A DNA stretch of 64,000 nt from Alishewanella agri BL06. Its GTDB lineage: Bacteria; Pseudomonadota; Gammaproteobacteria; Enterobacterales; Alteromonadaceae. This document shows, one piece after another, positions 11,303 through 21,363 of the stretch (position 1 is the stretch's first letter; each line of letters begins with the position of its first letter). Below the pieces are notes generated by a model. The model did not search any database, was not told the DNA's origin, and saw only the letters and a list, made by a program, of their open reading frames with translations. Location: assembly GCF_000272005.1 (NCBI RefSeq), contig NZ_AKKU01000009.1, positions 90,540 to 154,539 on the forward strand, in the 5' to 3' direction. The position numbers and the translations under genes were made by a program.

Positions 11303-12751
11303 ATGACAAGGTTTCAGGTCGAACACAGTTACCGCACTCTGCCAGGCGCCTGCTACGCCGATTGCGCACCAACACCGGTGCGCTCGCCCGCCTATCTCGC
11401 TTTTAACCAGCCGCTAGCCGAGCAACTGCAATTGCCCGCGGACTATCAGGCTACTTCAGCCGGGCTTGGCTTATTCAGTGGTAACGACTTACCGGTTTGG
11501 ACTGCCCCGCTCGCCCAGGCCTATGCCGGACATCAGTTTGCCAACTATGTGCCCCGGCTTGGCGATGGCCGCGCAATCTTACTGGCGGAAGTGCGGGATC
11601 AAAACGGTCAGCTTTTTGATCTGCAACTCAAAGGCGCCGGGCGCACCCCTTTCTCCCGCGGTGGTGATGGCCGGGCGCCATTGGGTCCGGTGTTACGTGA
11701 ATACCTGGTAAGCGAAGCGATGCACGCACTCGGCGTCCCGACTACCCGTGCGCTGGCTGCGGTCAGTAGCGGTGAGCTGGTATTTCGCGATGAAACCCTA
11801 CCCGGCGCGATTTTAACACGGGTCGCCAGCAGTCATTTACGCATTGGTAGCCTGCAATATGCTGCCAGTCAGCCCGATCCGGCGGTGTTACCAGCACTGG
11901 CAGATTATGTGATTAACCGCCACTACCCCAACCTTTGGCAGCAGGCTAATCCCTATCTGGCATTGCTGGATACCATTAGCCAGCGCCAGGCCGAGCTGGT
12001 CGCACAGTGGATGAGCCTGGGTTTTATTCATGGCGTGATGAATACCGATAATATGAGCTTGAGCGGCGAGACCATTGACTATGGCCCCTGTGCTTTTATG
12101 GAAGCCTATAACCCGCGCCAGGTATACAGTTACATCGATCAGCAGGGGCGCTATGCCTATCAGAACCAAGCCGCTGTCGCACAGTGGAATCTGGCGCGAC
12201 TGGCTGAAGCTTTATTGCCACTGCTGGATCAACATCAACAAACGGCCATTGAGCTGGCAATGGCCGTGCTTAATCAATTTCCTGCGCATTATCAAAGCGC
12301 TTACCAACAGCGCTTTTCCGCCAAATTAGGTATTAGCAATAGTACAGAGCAGGATGCGGCACTGATTACTGACTTCCTAAATTTACTCGCGGCCCGGCAG
12401 GCCGACTTTACGCTGAGTTTCCGCGATCTGCTAACGCCGGGTACGCCTTATTTGCAGCAGCAACTGGATGCCGAAGACTACCAGATCTGGTTCCGTCGCT
12501 GGCAGCAACGTCTGGAACAACAACAGCAAGCGCCAGAGCGAGTAATGGCTAATGCCAATCCGGTTTTTACGCCGCGCAATCATCTGATCCAGCAAGTGAT
12601 TGATCAGGTGAGTCAGGATGGCGATTTAAGCTTATTTAATCAGCTTAATCAGCTATGGCAAAGCCCCTATCAGGATAACGCGGCTGCCGGGGCCTTTAGT
12701 CAGCCAGCCACTGCCGAACAGCGGGTATGCCAGACCTTTTGTGGTACCTAA
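11303..12751 (+). CDS. selO: SelO/YdiU protein adenylyltransferase
   Basis: SelO is a pseudokinase-fold enzyme that transfers AMP to protein hydroxyls and is linked to redox homeostasis. The 482 residues match the bacterial length. Hallmarks seen: QLKGAGRTPFSRGGDGRAPL (nucleotide-binding loop), HGVMNTDNMSLSG near residue 247 and IDYGPCAFMEAY near 257 (metal-binding and catalytic aspartates). The C-terminus ends QTFCGT, with a cysteine at the place where eukaryotic SelO carries selenocysteine. It follows the RpiR regulator by 132 bp on the same strand; co-regulation is possible but not shown. Confidence 0.93.
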   Translation: MTRFQVEHSYRTLPGACYADCAPTPVRSPAYLAFNQPLAEQLQLPADYQATSAGLGLFSGNDLPVWTAPLAQAYAGHQFANYVPRLGDGRAILLAEVRDQNGQLFDLQLKGAGRTPFSRGGDGRAPLGPVLREYLVSEAMHALGVPTTRALAAVSSGELVFRDETLPGAILTRVASSHLRIGSLQYAASQPDPAVLPALADYVINRHYPNLWQQANPYLALLDTISQRQAELVAQWMSLGFIHGVMNTDNMSLSGETIDYGPCAFMEAYNPRQVYSYIDQQGRYAYQNQAAVAQWNLARLAEALLPLLDQHQQTAIELAMAVLNQFPAHYQSAYQQRFSAKLGISNSTEQDAALITDFLNLLAARQADFTLSFRDLLTPGTPYLQQQLDAEDYQIWFRRWQQRLEQQQQAPERVMANANPVFTPRNHLIQQVIDQVSQDGDLSLFNQLNQLWQSPYQDNAAAGAFSQPATAEQRVCQTFCGT

Positions 12752-12821
12752 GCTGCCATCCTTTGCCGTCATACGTTAGTCTTTATCTTGTCATCGGCAT
12801 GCTACAGCCAGCACAGACCGG

Positions 12822-13745
12822 CTACAGCACCCAGCTTTGATACAGCGGAATCCCTACCAGAATATTAAACGGAAAGGTCAGTCCCAGCGCCGCCAGCATC
12901 GATAACCCGATATCGGCTTGCGGGATGGCCGCTCTAATCGCTGCCGGCGCGGCAATATAGGAGGCGCTGGCCATTAAGGTGGCGAAGACCAGGGCACTGC
13001 CCGCTGGCATGCCAATCACGCCGGAGATCACTAATCCGATACTGGCCAGAATCACCGGCATCCCCAGAGCAAATAGCATCAGGCGCCAGTGCTTCCAGGG
13101 CAACGGATTACATACCCGGGCAGTACAAAGCCCCATCTCCAGTAAAAACAACGCCAGCATGGTTTTAAAGCCACCCAGCAGCACCGGCGTGATTTCCGAC
13201 AAGCCGGTATTGCCATAAAACATGCCAATTAACATACCACCCAGTAATAACAACACGCCGCGACTGGTCAGGGCTTCATGTAAAATCGCCAGGCCGTTAG
13301 CTTTACTGCCGTTGATATAGCGATACAGCCATAACATCACGACGATAGCCGGCAACTCTAACAGTACCAGATACAAGGTAGTTTGCGCCGATAATTCCAG
13401 ATTATTCGCCATCGCCACTGCTAATACCACGGCAAAGGTACCGGCGCTGACCGAGCCATAGTGTGCCGCGATACTGGCCGAGTTGGCACTGTCCAGTTTG
13501 ACCAGTTTACGCAGCAACGGATAAAGCAGCAGCGGGATCAAAGCGCCACAAAAGACAATCAGTGATAACTCCGGCAACAACGGTAACAGCGGCACGCCAT
13601 GTAAGGCCATGCCCCCTTTTAAGCCAATGACCAGCATCAACAAGATGGACAGGATTTCATATATCGACACCGGTACCTTTAAATCGGACTTTACCAGCCC
13701 GGCAATCAGTCCCAAGGCAAAAAACGCTATCACGACATCTGGCAT
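12822..13745 (-). CDS. SbtA-like sodium-dependent bicarbonate permease
   Basis: A 307-residue integral membrane protein with about ten hydrophobic helices, of the SbtA family (PF05982). It has the typical opening MPDVVIAFFALGLIAGLVKSDL followed by VPVSIYEILSILLMLVIGLKGG. I start it at ATG 13745 with AGGGG 7 nt upstream rather than at 13799. Cyanobacterial SbtA takes up bicarbonate with sodium; the substrate in heterotrophs is not proven. It is divergent from a LysR gene 105 bp away, which probably controls it. Confidence 0.88.
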   Translation of the reverse strand: MPDVVIAFFALGLIAGLVKSDLKVPVSIYEILSILLMLVIGLKGGMALHGVPLLPLLPELSLIVFCGALIPLLLYPLLRKLVKLDSANSASIAAHYGSVSAGTFAVVLAVAMANNLELSAQTTLYLVLLELPAIVVMLWLYRYINGSKANGLAILHEALTSRGVLLLLGGMLIGMFYGNTGLSEITPVLLGGFKTMLALFLLEMGLCTARVCNPLPWKHWRLMLFALGMPVILASIGLVISGVIGMPAGSALVFATLMASASYIAAPAAIRAAIPQADIGLSMLAALGLTFPFNILVGIPLYQSWVL

Positions 13746-13850
13746 TAAGTTTCCCCTGTAATCGTTATTATCGAATGCGGCGGCGATCTTGCCTGCCAAC
13801 GGACTTTTATGCTAATTAATAATCACGCAATTTAGTATAGACAATTATCT

Positions 13851-14777
13851 ATGGATGCCCGTCAACTTAGCTTTCGCCTACTGCAGGTATTTCGGCAGGT
13901 TGCCCAAAGCGGCAATATCACCGCCGCGTCACGGCTGTTACACCTTACTCAGCCTACCGTGTCATTACAGCTTAAAAAACTTAGTGAAATCATTGGCGAA
14001 CCCTTATTCGACTATCAGCAGCAAAAGTTACAACTGACCGCCGCCGGCGAGTTGTTGTATCAGGCGGTGCTGGATATTGATGAACGGATATCAGAATTTA
14101 ATCTGCAATTACATCAGCAACGCAGCGGCAGCGCTGGCTCACTCTCACTGGCAGTGGTCAATACCGCACAATACCTGTTACCGCAGCTGCTGGCCGACTT
14201 TGCTAATCAGTATCCGCAGGTGGTGATTAATCTGCATATTGGTAACCGGGCACATATTCTCAGCCGCTTCGAACAGCAACAGGATCACCTGTATTTATTT
14301 AGTCACCCACCGCGCGGCGAGTATGTGCAGGCGACACCGGTAGTGAAAAATCCGCTCTACCTGGTTGCCCCCAAGGGACATTGGGCCAGCAAACAACCAC
14401 AACTTAATTTTAGCCAATTATCGGCTGAGCGTTTCTTATTACGTGAACCGGGATCCGCCACCCGGATGACCTTTGACAGCTGGCTTAGTAGTCAGGCCAC
14501 CGAGTTAAAGCAGAGTATGCAAATGGAGTCTAACGAGGCGATAAGGCTAAGTGTGAATGCCGGTTTAGGTTTAGCCTTGCTGTCAGCCCATACCTTGCAG
14601 GGACAACAACATTTATTGTCAGTGTTACAGGTAAAAGGCTTTCCGCTCAGCAGTCACTGGTATCTGGTACAGCATGCCAATAAACGATTACCGCAGGCGG
14701 CAGCCAGGCTGAGCGCTTTTATTAGTCAGCAACTGGCGGGTTGGCAGGATCCGTTGGCGCAAGCACCATCGTCGTAA
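13851..14777 (+). CDS. LysR-family regulator divergent from the SbtA-like permease
   Basis: A 308-residue LysR regulator. It has an N-terminal winged helix (residues about 5-64, SGNITAASRLLHLTQPTVSLQL) and a substrate-binding domain covering the rest. The 105-bp divergent spacer to the permease is the classic LysR arrangement and suggests the permease is its target. The effector is unknown; bicarbonate or a carbon metabolite would be plausible by analogy with CbbR/CcmR. Its last 56 bp overlap the convergent GGDEF-EAL gene. Confidence 0.88.
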   Translation: MDARQLSFRLLQVFRQVAQSGNITAASRLLHLTQPTVSLQLKKLSEIIGEPLFDYQQQKLQLTAAGELLYQAVLDIDERISEFNLQLHQQRSGSAGSLSLAVVNTAQYLLPQLLADFANQYPQVVINLHIGNRAHILSRFEQQQDHLYLFSHPPRGEYVQATPVVKNPLYLVAPKGHWASKQPQLNFSQLSAERFLLREPGSATRMTFDSWLSSQATELKQSMQMESNEAIRLSVNAGLGLALLSAHTLQGQQHLLSVLQVKGFPLSSHWYLVQHANKRLPQAAARLSAFISQQLAGWQDPLAQAPSS

Positions 14778-17079
14778 AAAAGCGTTGATTATCGGTAGCA
14801 AATTGCTGCAGCCAAAGACTAAAATCGGCTGCCGCTAACGGCTTAGCAAAATAGTAGCCCTGCACCTGTTGGCAACCCGCCGCCAGTACCCGCGACAAAC
14901 CAGCCTGATTTTCCAGGCCTTCAGCGGTGACGCTTAATCCCAGCCCCATCGCCAGCTGCGCCGTCGCTTGCACAATCAGGGCATCTTGGGTGTTATGTTC
15001 GATATCTTTAATAAAGGCTCGGTCAATCTTCAATTCATGCACTGGTAGATTTTTCAGATAGGCCAAGGATGACTGCCCGGTGCCAAAATCGTCAATCGCC
15101 AATTTGATACCGGCAGCTTTCAGTTGTTGTAAATTGGCAACAACTTTACCGGTATCCTGCATGACAGCACTTTCCGTGACCTCCAGCGTCAGTGCCGTAA
15201 CGCTCACACCGGCTTCTGCCAGCCAACCGAGGATCCTGCCGGGTAAGCTATCATCTAACAAATCCGCTGCGGACAAGTTTACCGCCACCGCCAATTGCGG
15301 ATGTTGCTGTTGCCAGCTGGCTAACTGGCCAATCACGGCTTTTAACATCCAGTGCGAGATCATACTGATATTACCCGAGCGCTCCGCCAATAGAATAAAC
15401 TCCATCGGTGAAATAAAACCCAGCTGTGGATGCTGCCAGCGGATCAACGCTTCGGCCGCCACACAACGCTGTTGCTGAATATCAACCTTAGGCTGAAATA
15501 CCACACTAAACTGCCCGCTTTTCAGCGCCAGCGGCAGATCACGGATAATGGTCAGTTCGCGTTGATGACTCTCATCCTGACCGCTTTGGTAGTACATCAG
15601 GCTCAGGCCCCGGGCACGGGCGTTATTCAGCGCGATATCAAGCCGGCGTAGTAACATATTGACGTCAGAGGCGCCCTGCTGACAAGGATATGCCCCCGCC
15701 AACAGACTCAGTTGAATGCTGGAGCCGGCCAGATCAAAGGGTGTGCTTAATTGCTGTAGTAGATGTTGCAGTGTGTTCTCTGCTACCGGCTGTGCCAACA
15801 CCACTAAAAACTCATCCGCGCCGAGGCGGGCACATAAGCGGGCATCAGCCTGCAGTGCCAAACGCCCTGCCAGCTGCTGCAGTAACAGATCGCCATTACT
15901 AAAACCGAAGCTGTCGTTTATAAAGCGGAACTTGGCAATATTCAGCTGCAATAGCAGCGTATCCTCTCCCGCCAACAGCGCCGGTAAATGTTTGTCAACG
16001 GCCAAGCGATTCGGCAGATTGGTTAACGTATCGCATTCTGCTTGCTGTTGTAGTTGCCGTTCCCGCTGCAGAATTGCTGAACGCATATGAGTTAGCGTAT
16101 TGGCCAATAGACTGACTTCAGCTAAGGCGACCGCGGGTGGCGCGACCTGCTGGCCACGGCCGATGGCACGGGCGAAATCTACCAGCTTAGCCAAGGGCCG
16201 GGTAACGCTGCGGGTGTAAAAAAAGGCCACCACCAGCGCTAACGCCAAACCCAGACTAAAAATTTGCAGTAGTTGCTGACGTAACTGTTGGTAATTCGCC
16301 AACCAGCGCTCATTTGGTAAATGCAGAAACGCCCACAGATGCTGCTGCGGACTCAGCGTAAAGGCCTGCGAAATATGATGAAGTGGTTCGTCCAGCAACA
16401 TTAACTCTTCGCTTACCATTAATTGTTGCATGCTGAGCTGCAACTGCTGCTGTGCTGCGGGATTTAAGGTAGACGTAAGCAACTGCCGCTGTTGCGGCGC
16501 CAGGCGGGCAAAGCTGACATCTAACCCAGTGATCTCGCGGATTTGACTGGCCAGGGCCTCGTCGACACTAAAACCCATGCCAACCCAGGCAATAAGATGT
16601 GGCGCCCTGACCGGCACCAGCACAATTTGATAAGCTTGTTCACCAATACTCAGAATACTGGCCTGCGACTCTTGCTGCTGCCGTGCTTGCTGCAACAAAT
16701 CAGTCAGTAAGTTGCTATCTTGCATCGGTGCAGTAGTAGCAAGCAGTTGGCCATCTGCAGCAAATAACAATGCCAGGCTGGCGTTAATACGGGCACCGTG
16801 ATTCTCAAGCACACTGTTAATGGTTTCAGCTTCGGCGGTAGCAACCGCCTGGCGAAAACCAAAGTCAGCAGCCAATAAGCGCACACTATCGGTTAACTGG
16901 TTGCTACGCACCTGCAAAGTTTGCCGGAACACCTTGGTGGCAACCTGTAACAGTTGCCGTGCCTGTTGCTCACTGTCATTACGCATAGTAGTCAGGGTGG
17001 CGTAACCGGTAACCAGCGCCAGCAACACCAACAGCCCCAACAGTAACAGCGTCAGTTGACTGCGTAATGAACGAAACAT
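14722..17079 (-). CDS. Membrane GGDEF-EAL protein, probable c-di-GMP phosphodiesterase
   Basis: A 785-residue sensor. It has a TM helix at about 10-30, a periplasmic double-Cache-like domain to about 270, a second TM, HAMP (about 292-345), GGDEF (about 350-500) and EAL (about 510-760). The GGDEF signature reads GADEF (RLGADEFLVV), so cyclase activity is doubtful. The EAL part looks intact: AEALIRWQHP, VNLSAADL, TLEVTES, AIDDFGTG, LKIDRAFI, TAEGLEN and QGYYFAKPL. It is therefore predicted to degrade c-di-GMP. I use ATG 17079 (AAGGAG 4 nt upstream), preceded by an in-frame TTG. It lies 21 bp after the chemoreceptor stop, forming an operon with it. Confidence 0.92.
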   Translation of the reverse strand: MFRSLRSQLTLLLLGLLVLLALVTGYATLTTMRNDSEQQARQLLQVATKVFRQTLQVRSNQLTDSVRLLAADFGFRQAVATAEAETINSVLENHGARINASLALLFAADGQLLATTAPMQDSNLLTDLLQQARQQQESQASILSIGEQAYQIVLVPVRAPHLIAWVGMGFSVDEALASQIREITGLDVSFARLAPQQRQLLTSTLNPAAQQQLQLSMQQLMVSEELMLLDEPLHHISQAFTLSPQQHLWAFLHLPNERWLANYQQLRQQLLQIFSLGLALALVVAFFYTRSVTRPLAKLVDFARAIGRGQQVAPPAVALAEVSLLANTLTHMRSAILQRERQLQQQAECDTLTNLPNRLAVDKHLPALLAGEDTLLLQLNIAKFRFINDSFGFSNGDLLLQQLAGRLALQADARLCARLGADEFLVVLAQPVAENTLQHLLQQLSTPFDLAGSSIQLSLLAGAYPCQQGASDVNMLLRRLDIALNNARARGLSLMYYQSGQDESHQRELTIIRDLPLALKSGQFSVVFQPKVDIQQQRCVAAEALIRWQHPQLGFISPMEFILLAERSGNISMISHWMLKAVIGQLASWQQQHPQLAVAVNLSAADLLDDSLPGRILGWLAEAGVSVTALTLEVTESAVMQDTGKVVANLQQLKAAGIKLAIDDFGTGQSSLAYLKNLPVHELKIDRAFIKDIEHNTQDALIVQATAQLAMGLGLSVTAEGLENQAGLSRVLAAGCQQVQGYYFAKPLAAADFSLWLQQFATDNQRFFTTMVLAPTDPANPPVAD

Positions 17080-17100
17080 CAAACTCCTTAGTCGCCCGGT

Positions 17101-18648
17101 TTAGCGTTTAAAGCGATGCACCAGATCAGCCAGATCGTCAGACACGCTCTTTAACTGTTCCAGCGTATGTGAGGCCTCATTCGCCGCACTAGTGCTGTGT
17201 CCTGCTAACGTAGAAATACTTACCACCTGCCGGTTAATATCATCCGCCACGTGCGCCTGTTGCTCCACTGCCGCCGCCATCTGGGTCGACATATGGGCAA
17301 TTTCAGTGACCGCACCATTAATTCCCGTTAACATCTCACCGCTTTCTACCACTTTTTGCAAGCCATTTTCTGCATCCTGGGCGCCCAAGCGGGCAACCTG
17401 GACTGCATTATTCGCTCGTGCGGTTAATTCACTGACAATACTATAAATTTCTTTTGTCGACTGCTGGGTACGTAACGCCAGATTACGCACCTCTTCAGCA
17501 ACAACCGCAAAGCCACGGCCTTGCTCGCCGGCGCGCGCAGCTTCAATGGCAGCATTTAGTGCCAACAAATTGGTTTGATCAGCAATTTGTTCGATAAATT
17601 GTGCGGCTTTAGCGATCCTCTCGGTTTGCTCCGCCACTTCAGTCACTGACTGGCCAATACTGCTCACGGTGTCGCGTAATTTTTCAATCGAATGACGGGT
17701 AATCCCGGCAATTTCGTTACCCCGCGCCGATAACTGGTTTGCTTTATCAGCTTGCGCTGCGGTATCCGTAACATGATGCGCCACCTCGGCAATGGTCGTG
17801 GTCATCTGGTTCATTGCGGTGGCAACCTGCATGGTTTCGGCCTGCTGGCGATCAATCTCGTTATTAGCTTCGCGGGTAAGCTGTAAGCCCCGTTCAGAGT
17901 CCCGCGCCACAGAACCTGCAGCGTTCTCAATTCGGGTTAGCATAGCTCTTAAATGCGCCCGTTCACTCAGCACACTGACCTTTAAGCGGCCATTGCTTAA
18001 ACTGTCGTCAGTATAACTGGCAACTGCTAGCGGATCCTGAAACGCACCCGGCATTAACAATTCTAAATCGGCAAATAATTTACGCCGCCGCAACTGATAA
18101 TACGCAACCAACGCCAGTAAGCCGGCGATCAACACCCATTGCGTCACGGCCAGACTCGCCATCATCAGGCTTAACAGCAGCAGTAACAAGGTCACACTGG
18201 CAATCAACACCGTAGGTTGTGGCATTTTGCGGCTGGCTTTACCGGCATTAATTTGCTGGTACAGCTTTTCGGCACGGGCGACATCCTGCTCATTTGGCAC
18301 ACAACGCACCGACTCATAGCCAATAACTTTACCTTTTTCACTAATCGGCATTACATAGGCATCGACCCAATAATAATCGCCATTCTTGCAGCGGTTTTTT
18401 ACCAACCCCATCCAGTTTTGCCCCTGCTTTAAATAGCGCCACATAGTTTCATAGGCTGCTGGCGGCATATCCGGATGGCGCACAATATTATGGGGCTGGC
18501 CAATCAGCTCCTCTCGGCTAAAGCCACTCACCGCAACAAAGGCGTCATTGCAATCGGTAATAATGCCGCGGGTGTCGGTCACAGAAATCAGGCGCTGTTC
18601 AGCTGCGAAGGTGCGACGAATGGAAGTAACAGGTAAATTTTTACGCAT
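17101..18648 (-). CDS. PAS-domain methyl-accepting chemotaxis protein (Aer-like)
   Basis: A 515-residue chemoreceptor. The N-terminal PAS domain (about 15-125; [35 protein letters not shown]) resembles Aer, the FAD-containing aerotaxis receptor. Two adjacent membrane helices follow (about 147-184) with almost no periplasmic part, so the ligand is sensed in the cytoplasm. The signalling hairpin tip is canonical ([20 protein letters not shown], then [15 protein letters not shown]). It is the first gene of a unit with the GGDEF-EAL protein, linking energy taxis to c-di-GMP turnover. Confidence 0.92.
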   Translation of the reverse strand: MRKNLPVTSIRRTFAAEQRLISVTDTRGIITDCNDAFVAVSGFSREELIGQPHNIVRHPDMPPAAYETMWRYLKQGQNWMGLVKNRCKNGDYYWVDAYVMPISEKGKVIGYESVRCVPNEQDVARAEKLYQQINAGKASRKMPQPTVLIASVTLLLLLLSLMMASLAVTQWVLIAGLLALVAYYQLRRRKLFADLELLMPGAFQDPLAVASYTDDSLSNGRLKVSVLSERAHLRAMLTRIENAAGSVARDSERGLQLTREANNEIDRQQAETMQVATAMNQMTTTIAEVAHHVTDTAAQADKANQLSARGNEIAGITRHSIEKLRDTVSSIGQSVTEVAEQTERIAKAAQFIEQIADQTNLLALNAAIEAARAGEQGRGFAVVAEEVRNLALRTQQSTKEIYSIVSELTARANNAVQVARLGAQDAENGLQKVVESGEMLTGINGAVTEIAHMSTQMAAAVEQQAHVADDINRQVVSISTLAGHSTSAANEASHTLEQLKSVSDDLADLVHRFKR

Positions 18649-18887
18649 AACAAACTCAGGGTATTCTTATTTAGCAAAACGCTAAGTATAAGTGGTAGCT
18701 CGCACTTTACCACTTTGTGAGTAGCTCGGCCATCCGCCACAGCGCAATTAACCGGTACTGGTCGCAGTTTGGTCAGGGTATCTTCAACATGGCATGTGCT
18801 GGCTGTACGGCTTGGGGCCTGATAAGGTATGATGCAGCTTGTAATGTATTGACAGCTAAGCGGCTGAATTCCCAATCAGGACCTGTA

Positions 18888-20321
18888 ATGAACCAAGCGC
18901 CAAGCTTCTATTTCTATGACTTTGAGACCTGGGGCGCCGATCCGAAAAAAGACCGGCCAGCCCAATTTGCCGGCATCCGCACTGACAGCGAACTAAACAT
19001 TATCGGCGAGCCGGATATGTGGTATTGCCAGCTGGCGAACGACTATTTACCGCACCCGCAAGCTGCATTAATTACTGGCCTGACTCCGCAGCTATGTAAT
19101 AAAAAAGGCTTAGTTGAAACCGAATTTATGCGGCGCATTCTGCAAGTGTTCAGCACCCCGAACACCTGTGTGCTTGGTTACAATAGCCTGCGCTTTGACG
19201 ATGAGGTTACCCGTTATAGCCTGTATCGCAACTTTTTCGATGTGTATGGTCGGGAATGGCAACAGGGCAATAGTCGCTGGGATCTGATTGATCTGGTGCG
19301 CGCCTGCTACGCGCTGCGCCCAGAAGGTATTAACTGGCCGCTACGTGAAGATGGCAGCCCCAGCTTTAAGCTGGAGCACCTGACCAAAGCCAATAACCTG
19401 GAGCACAGCTCTGCACACGATGCCTTATCGGATGTCTATGCCACTATCGCTATTGCCAAATTGATAAAACAGCAGCAGCCGAAGTTATTTCAGTACTTAT
19501 TTGAACTGCGTAAAAAGCAAAAAGTCAGTGAGTTGATTGATGTTGCCGGTTTAACCCCGCTGGTCCATGTGTCATCAAAGTTTCCGGCTGCGCAAGGTTG
19601 TGCCAGCTGGGTAGTACCGCTGGCCTACCACCCAACTAATAAAAATGCCGTGATCTGCTATAACCTGCAGCTCGACCCAAGCCCGTTGCTCAACGATGAC
19701 TTAGCCACACTGCAGCAAAAGTTATATAAAAAAACCAGCGACCTGGCCGATGGCGAACAGCGGCTGGGGTTAAAACTGATTCATCTGAACAAATGCCCGG
19801 TTTTAGCTAATGCCAAAACATTGAGTGCCGAGCGCGCCACTGAGCTTGGTATCGATCGTAACCTGTGCCTGCAGCATCTGGAATGGCTACGCCAGCATCG
19901 TGAGCTCCAGCAAAAGGTTGTTGAGCTTTATCAAACGCCAACCGAGTATAGTGCAGAGACTAACCCCGACTACCAGCTTTACCAGGGCTTTATCAGCGAT
20001 GCCGATAAGCAGAAAATGCAGCTATTGCATCAGTTGGATCCGGCTAACCTGACTGCCGATAGTGTGTTGTTCAACGAAGAGCGGTTAAACCGGCTGTATT
20101 TTTTATACCGGGCGCGCAACTACCCGCTCACCCTTACCGATAGCGAGTTACAAAAATGGCAACGCTATCGCACCGATAAACTGATGCATGGACTGGATAA
20201 TCCAAACTTAACGCTGGAGCAATTTAGTCTGGCGCTAGAAAACCTGGCACATGAACACAGTGCCGACGAGCAAAAAACTGCGATTTTAAAAGCGCTGTAT
20301 CGCTACGCCGAAGCGCTGTAA
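18888..20321 (+). CDS. sbcB: Exodeoxyribonuclease I (SbcB)
   Basis: A 3'-5' single-strand DNA exonuclease for recombination and mismatch repair. The 477 residues match E. coli ExoI. DEDDh residues seen: D11 and E13 in YDFETWGADP, and the HDALSDVYAT motif (H177, D182). The SH3-like and C-terminal helical domains follow. The start is ATG 18888, with AGGA 7 nt upstream and an N-terminus MNQAPSFYFYDFETW that fits the family. The frame continues upstream to 18717 without a plausible start. It has been grouped with recombination functions such as RecBCD in E. coli, but here it is 17 kb from recC. Confidence 0.95.
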   Translation: MNQAPSFYFYDFETWGADPKKDRPAQFAGIRTDSELNIIGEPDMWYCQLANDYLPHPQAALITGLTPQLCNKKGLVETEFMRRILQVFSTPNTCVLGYNSLRFDDEVTRYSLYRNFFDVYGREWQQGNSRWDLIDLVRACYALRPEGINWPLREDGSPSFKLEHLTKANNLEHSSAHDALSDVYATIAIAKLIKQQQPKLFQYLFELRKKQKVSELIDVAGLTPLVHVSSKFPAAQGCASWVVPLAYHPTNKNAVICYNLQLDPSPLLNDDLATLQQKLYKKTSDLADGEQRLGLKLIHLNKCPVLANAKTLSAERATELGIDRNLCLQHLEWLRQHRELQQKVVELYQTPTEYSAETNPDYQLYQGFISDADKQKMQLLHQLDPANLTADSVLFNEERLNRLYFLYRARNYPLTLTDSELQKWQRYRTDKLMHGLDNPNLTLEQFSLALENLAHEHSADEQKTAILKALYRYAEAL

Positions 20322-20452
20322 CAGAGCCTGCTTACCTGCCCGTTTATCGCAAAATTGCCGATAAACTGCACCGTCCCTGCCGCTGCTTCGTATACTTGTC
20401 ATTGGCGTGCGGCAAACACGCTAACTCTTTTTAACAGCAAATGAGGTTAACC

Positions 20453-20839
20453 ATGCGCAAGTTCACTGACAAAACCCTTGGTGTCACTGTTGTTGCGGTC
20501 ACGCTTTGGGCTAGTAGCGCCCTGGCCCATCACGGCTGGAACTGGACCGAAGATAAGCAAACCGAAATGACCGGCGAGATCACCGAAATCTTTATCGGTC
20601 CCCCGCATCCGCGTTTAATGATTACCACGCCGGATGGCGCCTGGCAGGTAGATTTAGGTAATCCGCGTCAAACCCGCGATGCTGGCTTTGTCGAGGGTGA
20701 AGCCGCCGTTGGTGATACCGTGCTGATACGCGGACATCGCTCAGCGAAAAGCGACGAGCGCATTATTAAAGCAGTAAGAGCCACCATTAATGGCAAGGTG
20801 TATACCTTTTATCCGCAACTGGTGCGCGAAGACGAGTAA
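20453..20839 (+). CDS. DUF6152 family periplasmic protein
   Basis: A 128-residue exported protein with a signal peptide ending SSALAHH. The mature protein begins with HHGWNWT and contains EMTGEITEIFIGPPHPRLMI and a small beta-barrel-like body (GDTVLIRGHRSAK, DERIIKAVRA). This is the DUF6152 pattern, whose function is unestablished. The start is ATG 20453 with GAGG 6 nt before it. Its TAA overlaps the next ATG by one base, coupling it to the DUF6644 membrane protein. The N-terminal HH pair could bind metal after signal cleavage (inference). Confidence 0.8.
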   Translation: MRKFTDKTLGVTVVAVTLWASSALAHHGWNWTEDKQTEMTGEITEIFIGPPHPRLMITTPDGAWQVDLGNPRQTRDAGFVEGEAAVGDTVLIRGHRSAKSDERIIKAVRATINGKVYTFYPQLVREDE

Positions 20840-21315
20840 TGCTGCAGTCGCTAAGCAGTACCCTGGCGGAATCGGCGCTCGCCAGCGCCATTCGTCACTC
20901 AGAGTTAGCTTATCCGCTGCTAAGCAGTCTGCATATCGTGGGTATTGGTATTCTGCTGGGTAATATTCTGCTGCTGGATTTACGACTTTTAGGTGTGCTG
21001 CGCCAAAACGCACTGGCTGAAGTTCTGAGTTTGCTAAGCCGCATAGCGGGTCTGGGCTTAGGCTTAGCGATAGCGAGCGGTTTACTCTTATTTAGTGTAC
21101 AACCACAGCACTATTTACATAACCCGGCGTTTTTGCTGAAACTCGCATTATTATCGTTGGCACTACTTAACCTACTACTGGTGCAATACAGCCAGAGCTG
21201 GCAGCAAGCACAAAGCGGTGGCCAAGTTAGCTCGGGTTTAAAGTTGGCTGCGGCGTGCTCCTTGCTGCTCTGGCTGGCCATTATTATCGCCGGGCGCTGG
21301 ATTGCTTTTGCGTAG
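20839..21315 (+). CDS. DUF6644 family membrane protein
   Basis: A 158-residue inner-membrane protein with four hydrophobic helices (SSLHIVGIGILLGNILLLDL, GLGLGLAIASGLLLFSV, LLKLALLSLALLNLLLV, and a last one ending in AGRWIAFA). The leading LAYPLLSSLHIVGIGILLG stretch contains a histidine that recurs in this family. It is translationally coupled to the DUF6152 gene (TAATG). The pair often appears together in proteobacteria, but what they do is not known. No metal or haem motif beyond that histidine is evident. Confidence 0.8.
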   Translation: MLQSLSSTLAESALASAIRHSELAYPLLSSLHIVGIGILLGNILLLDLRLLGVLRQNALAEVLSLLSRIAGLGLGLAIASGLLLFSVQPQHYLHNPAFLLKLALLSLALLNLLLVQYSQSWQQAQSGGQVSSGLKLAAACSLLLWLAIIIAGRWIAFA

Positions 21316-21363
21316 CCGCGCCTGTGCCTGGCGTGGGTTTCAACTGGTTACAGTAAAACCAAA

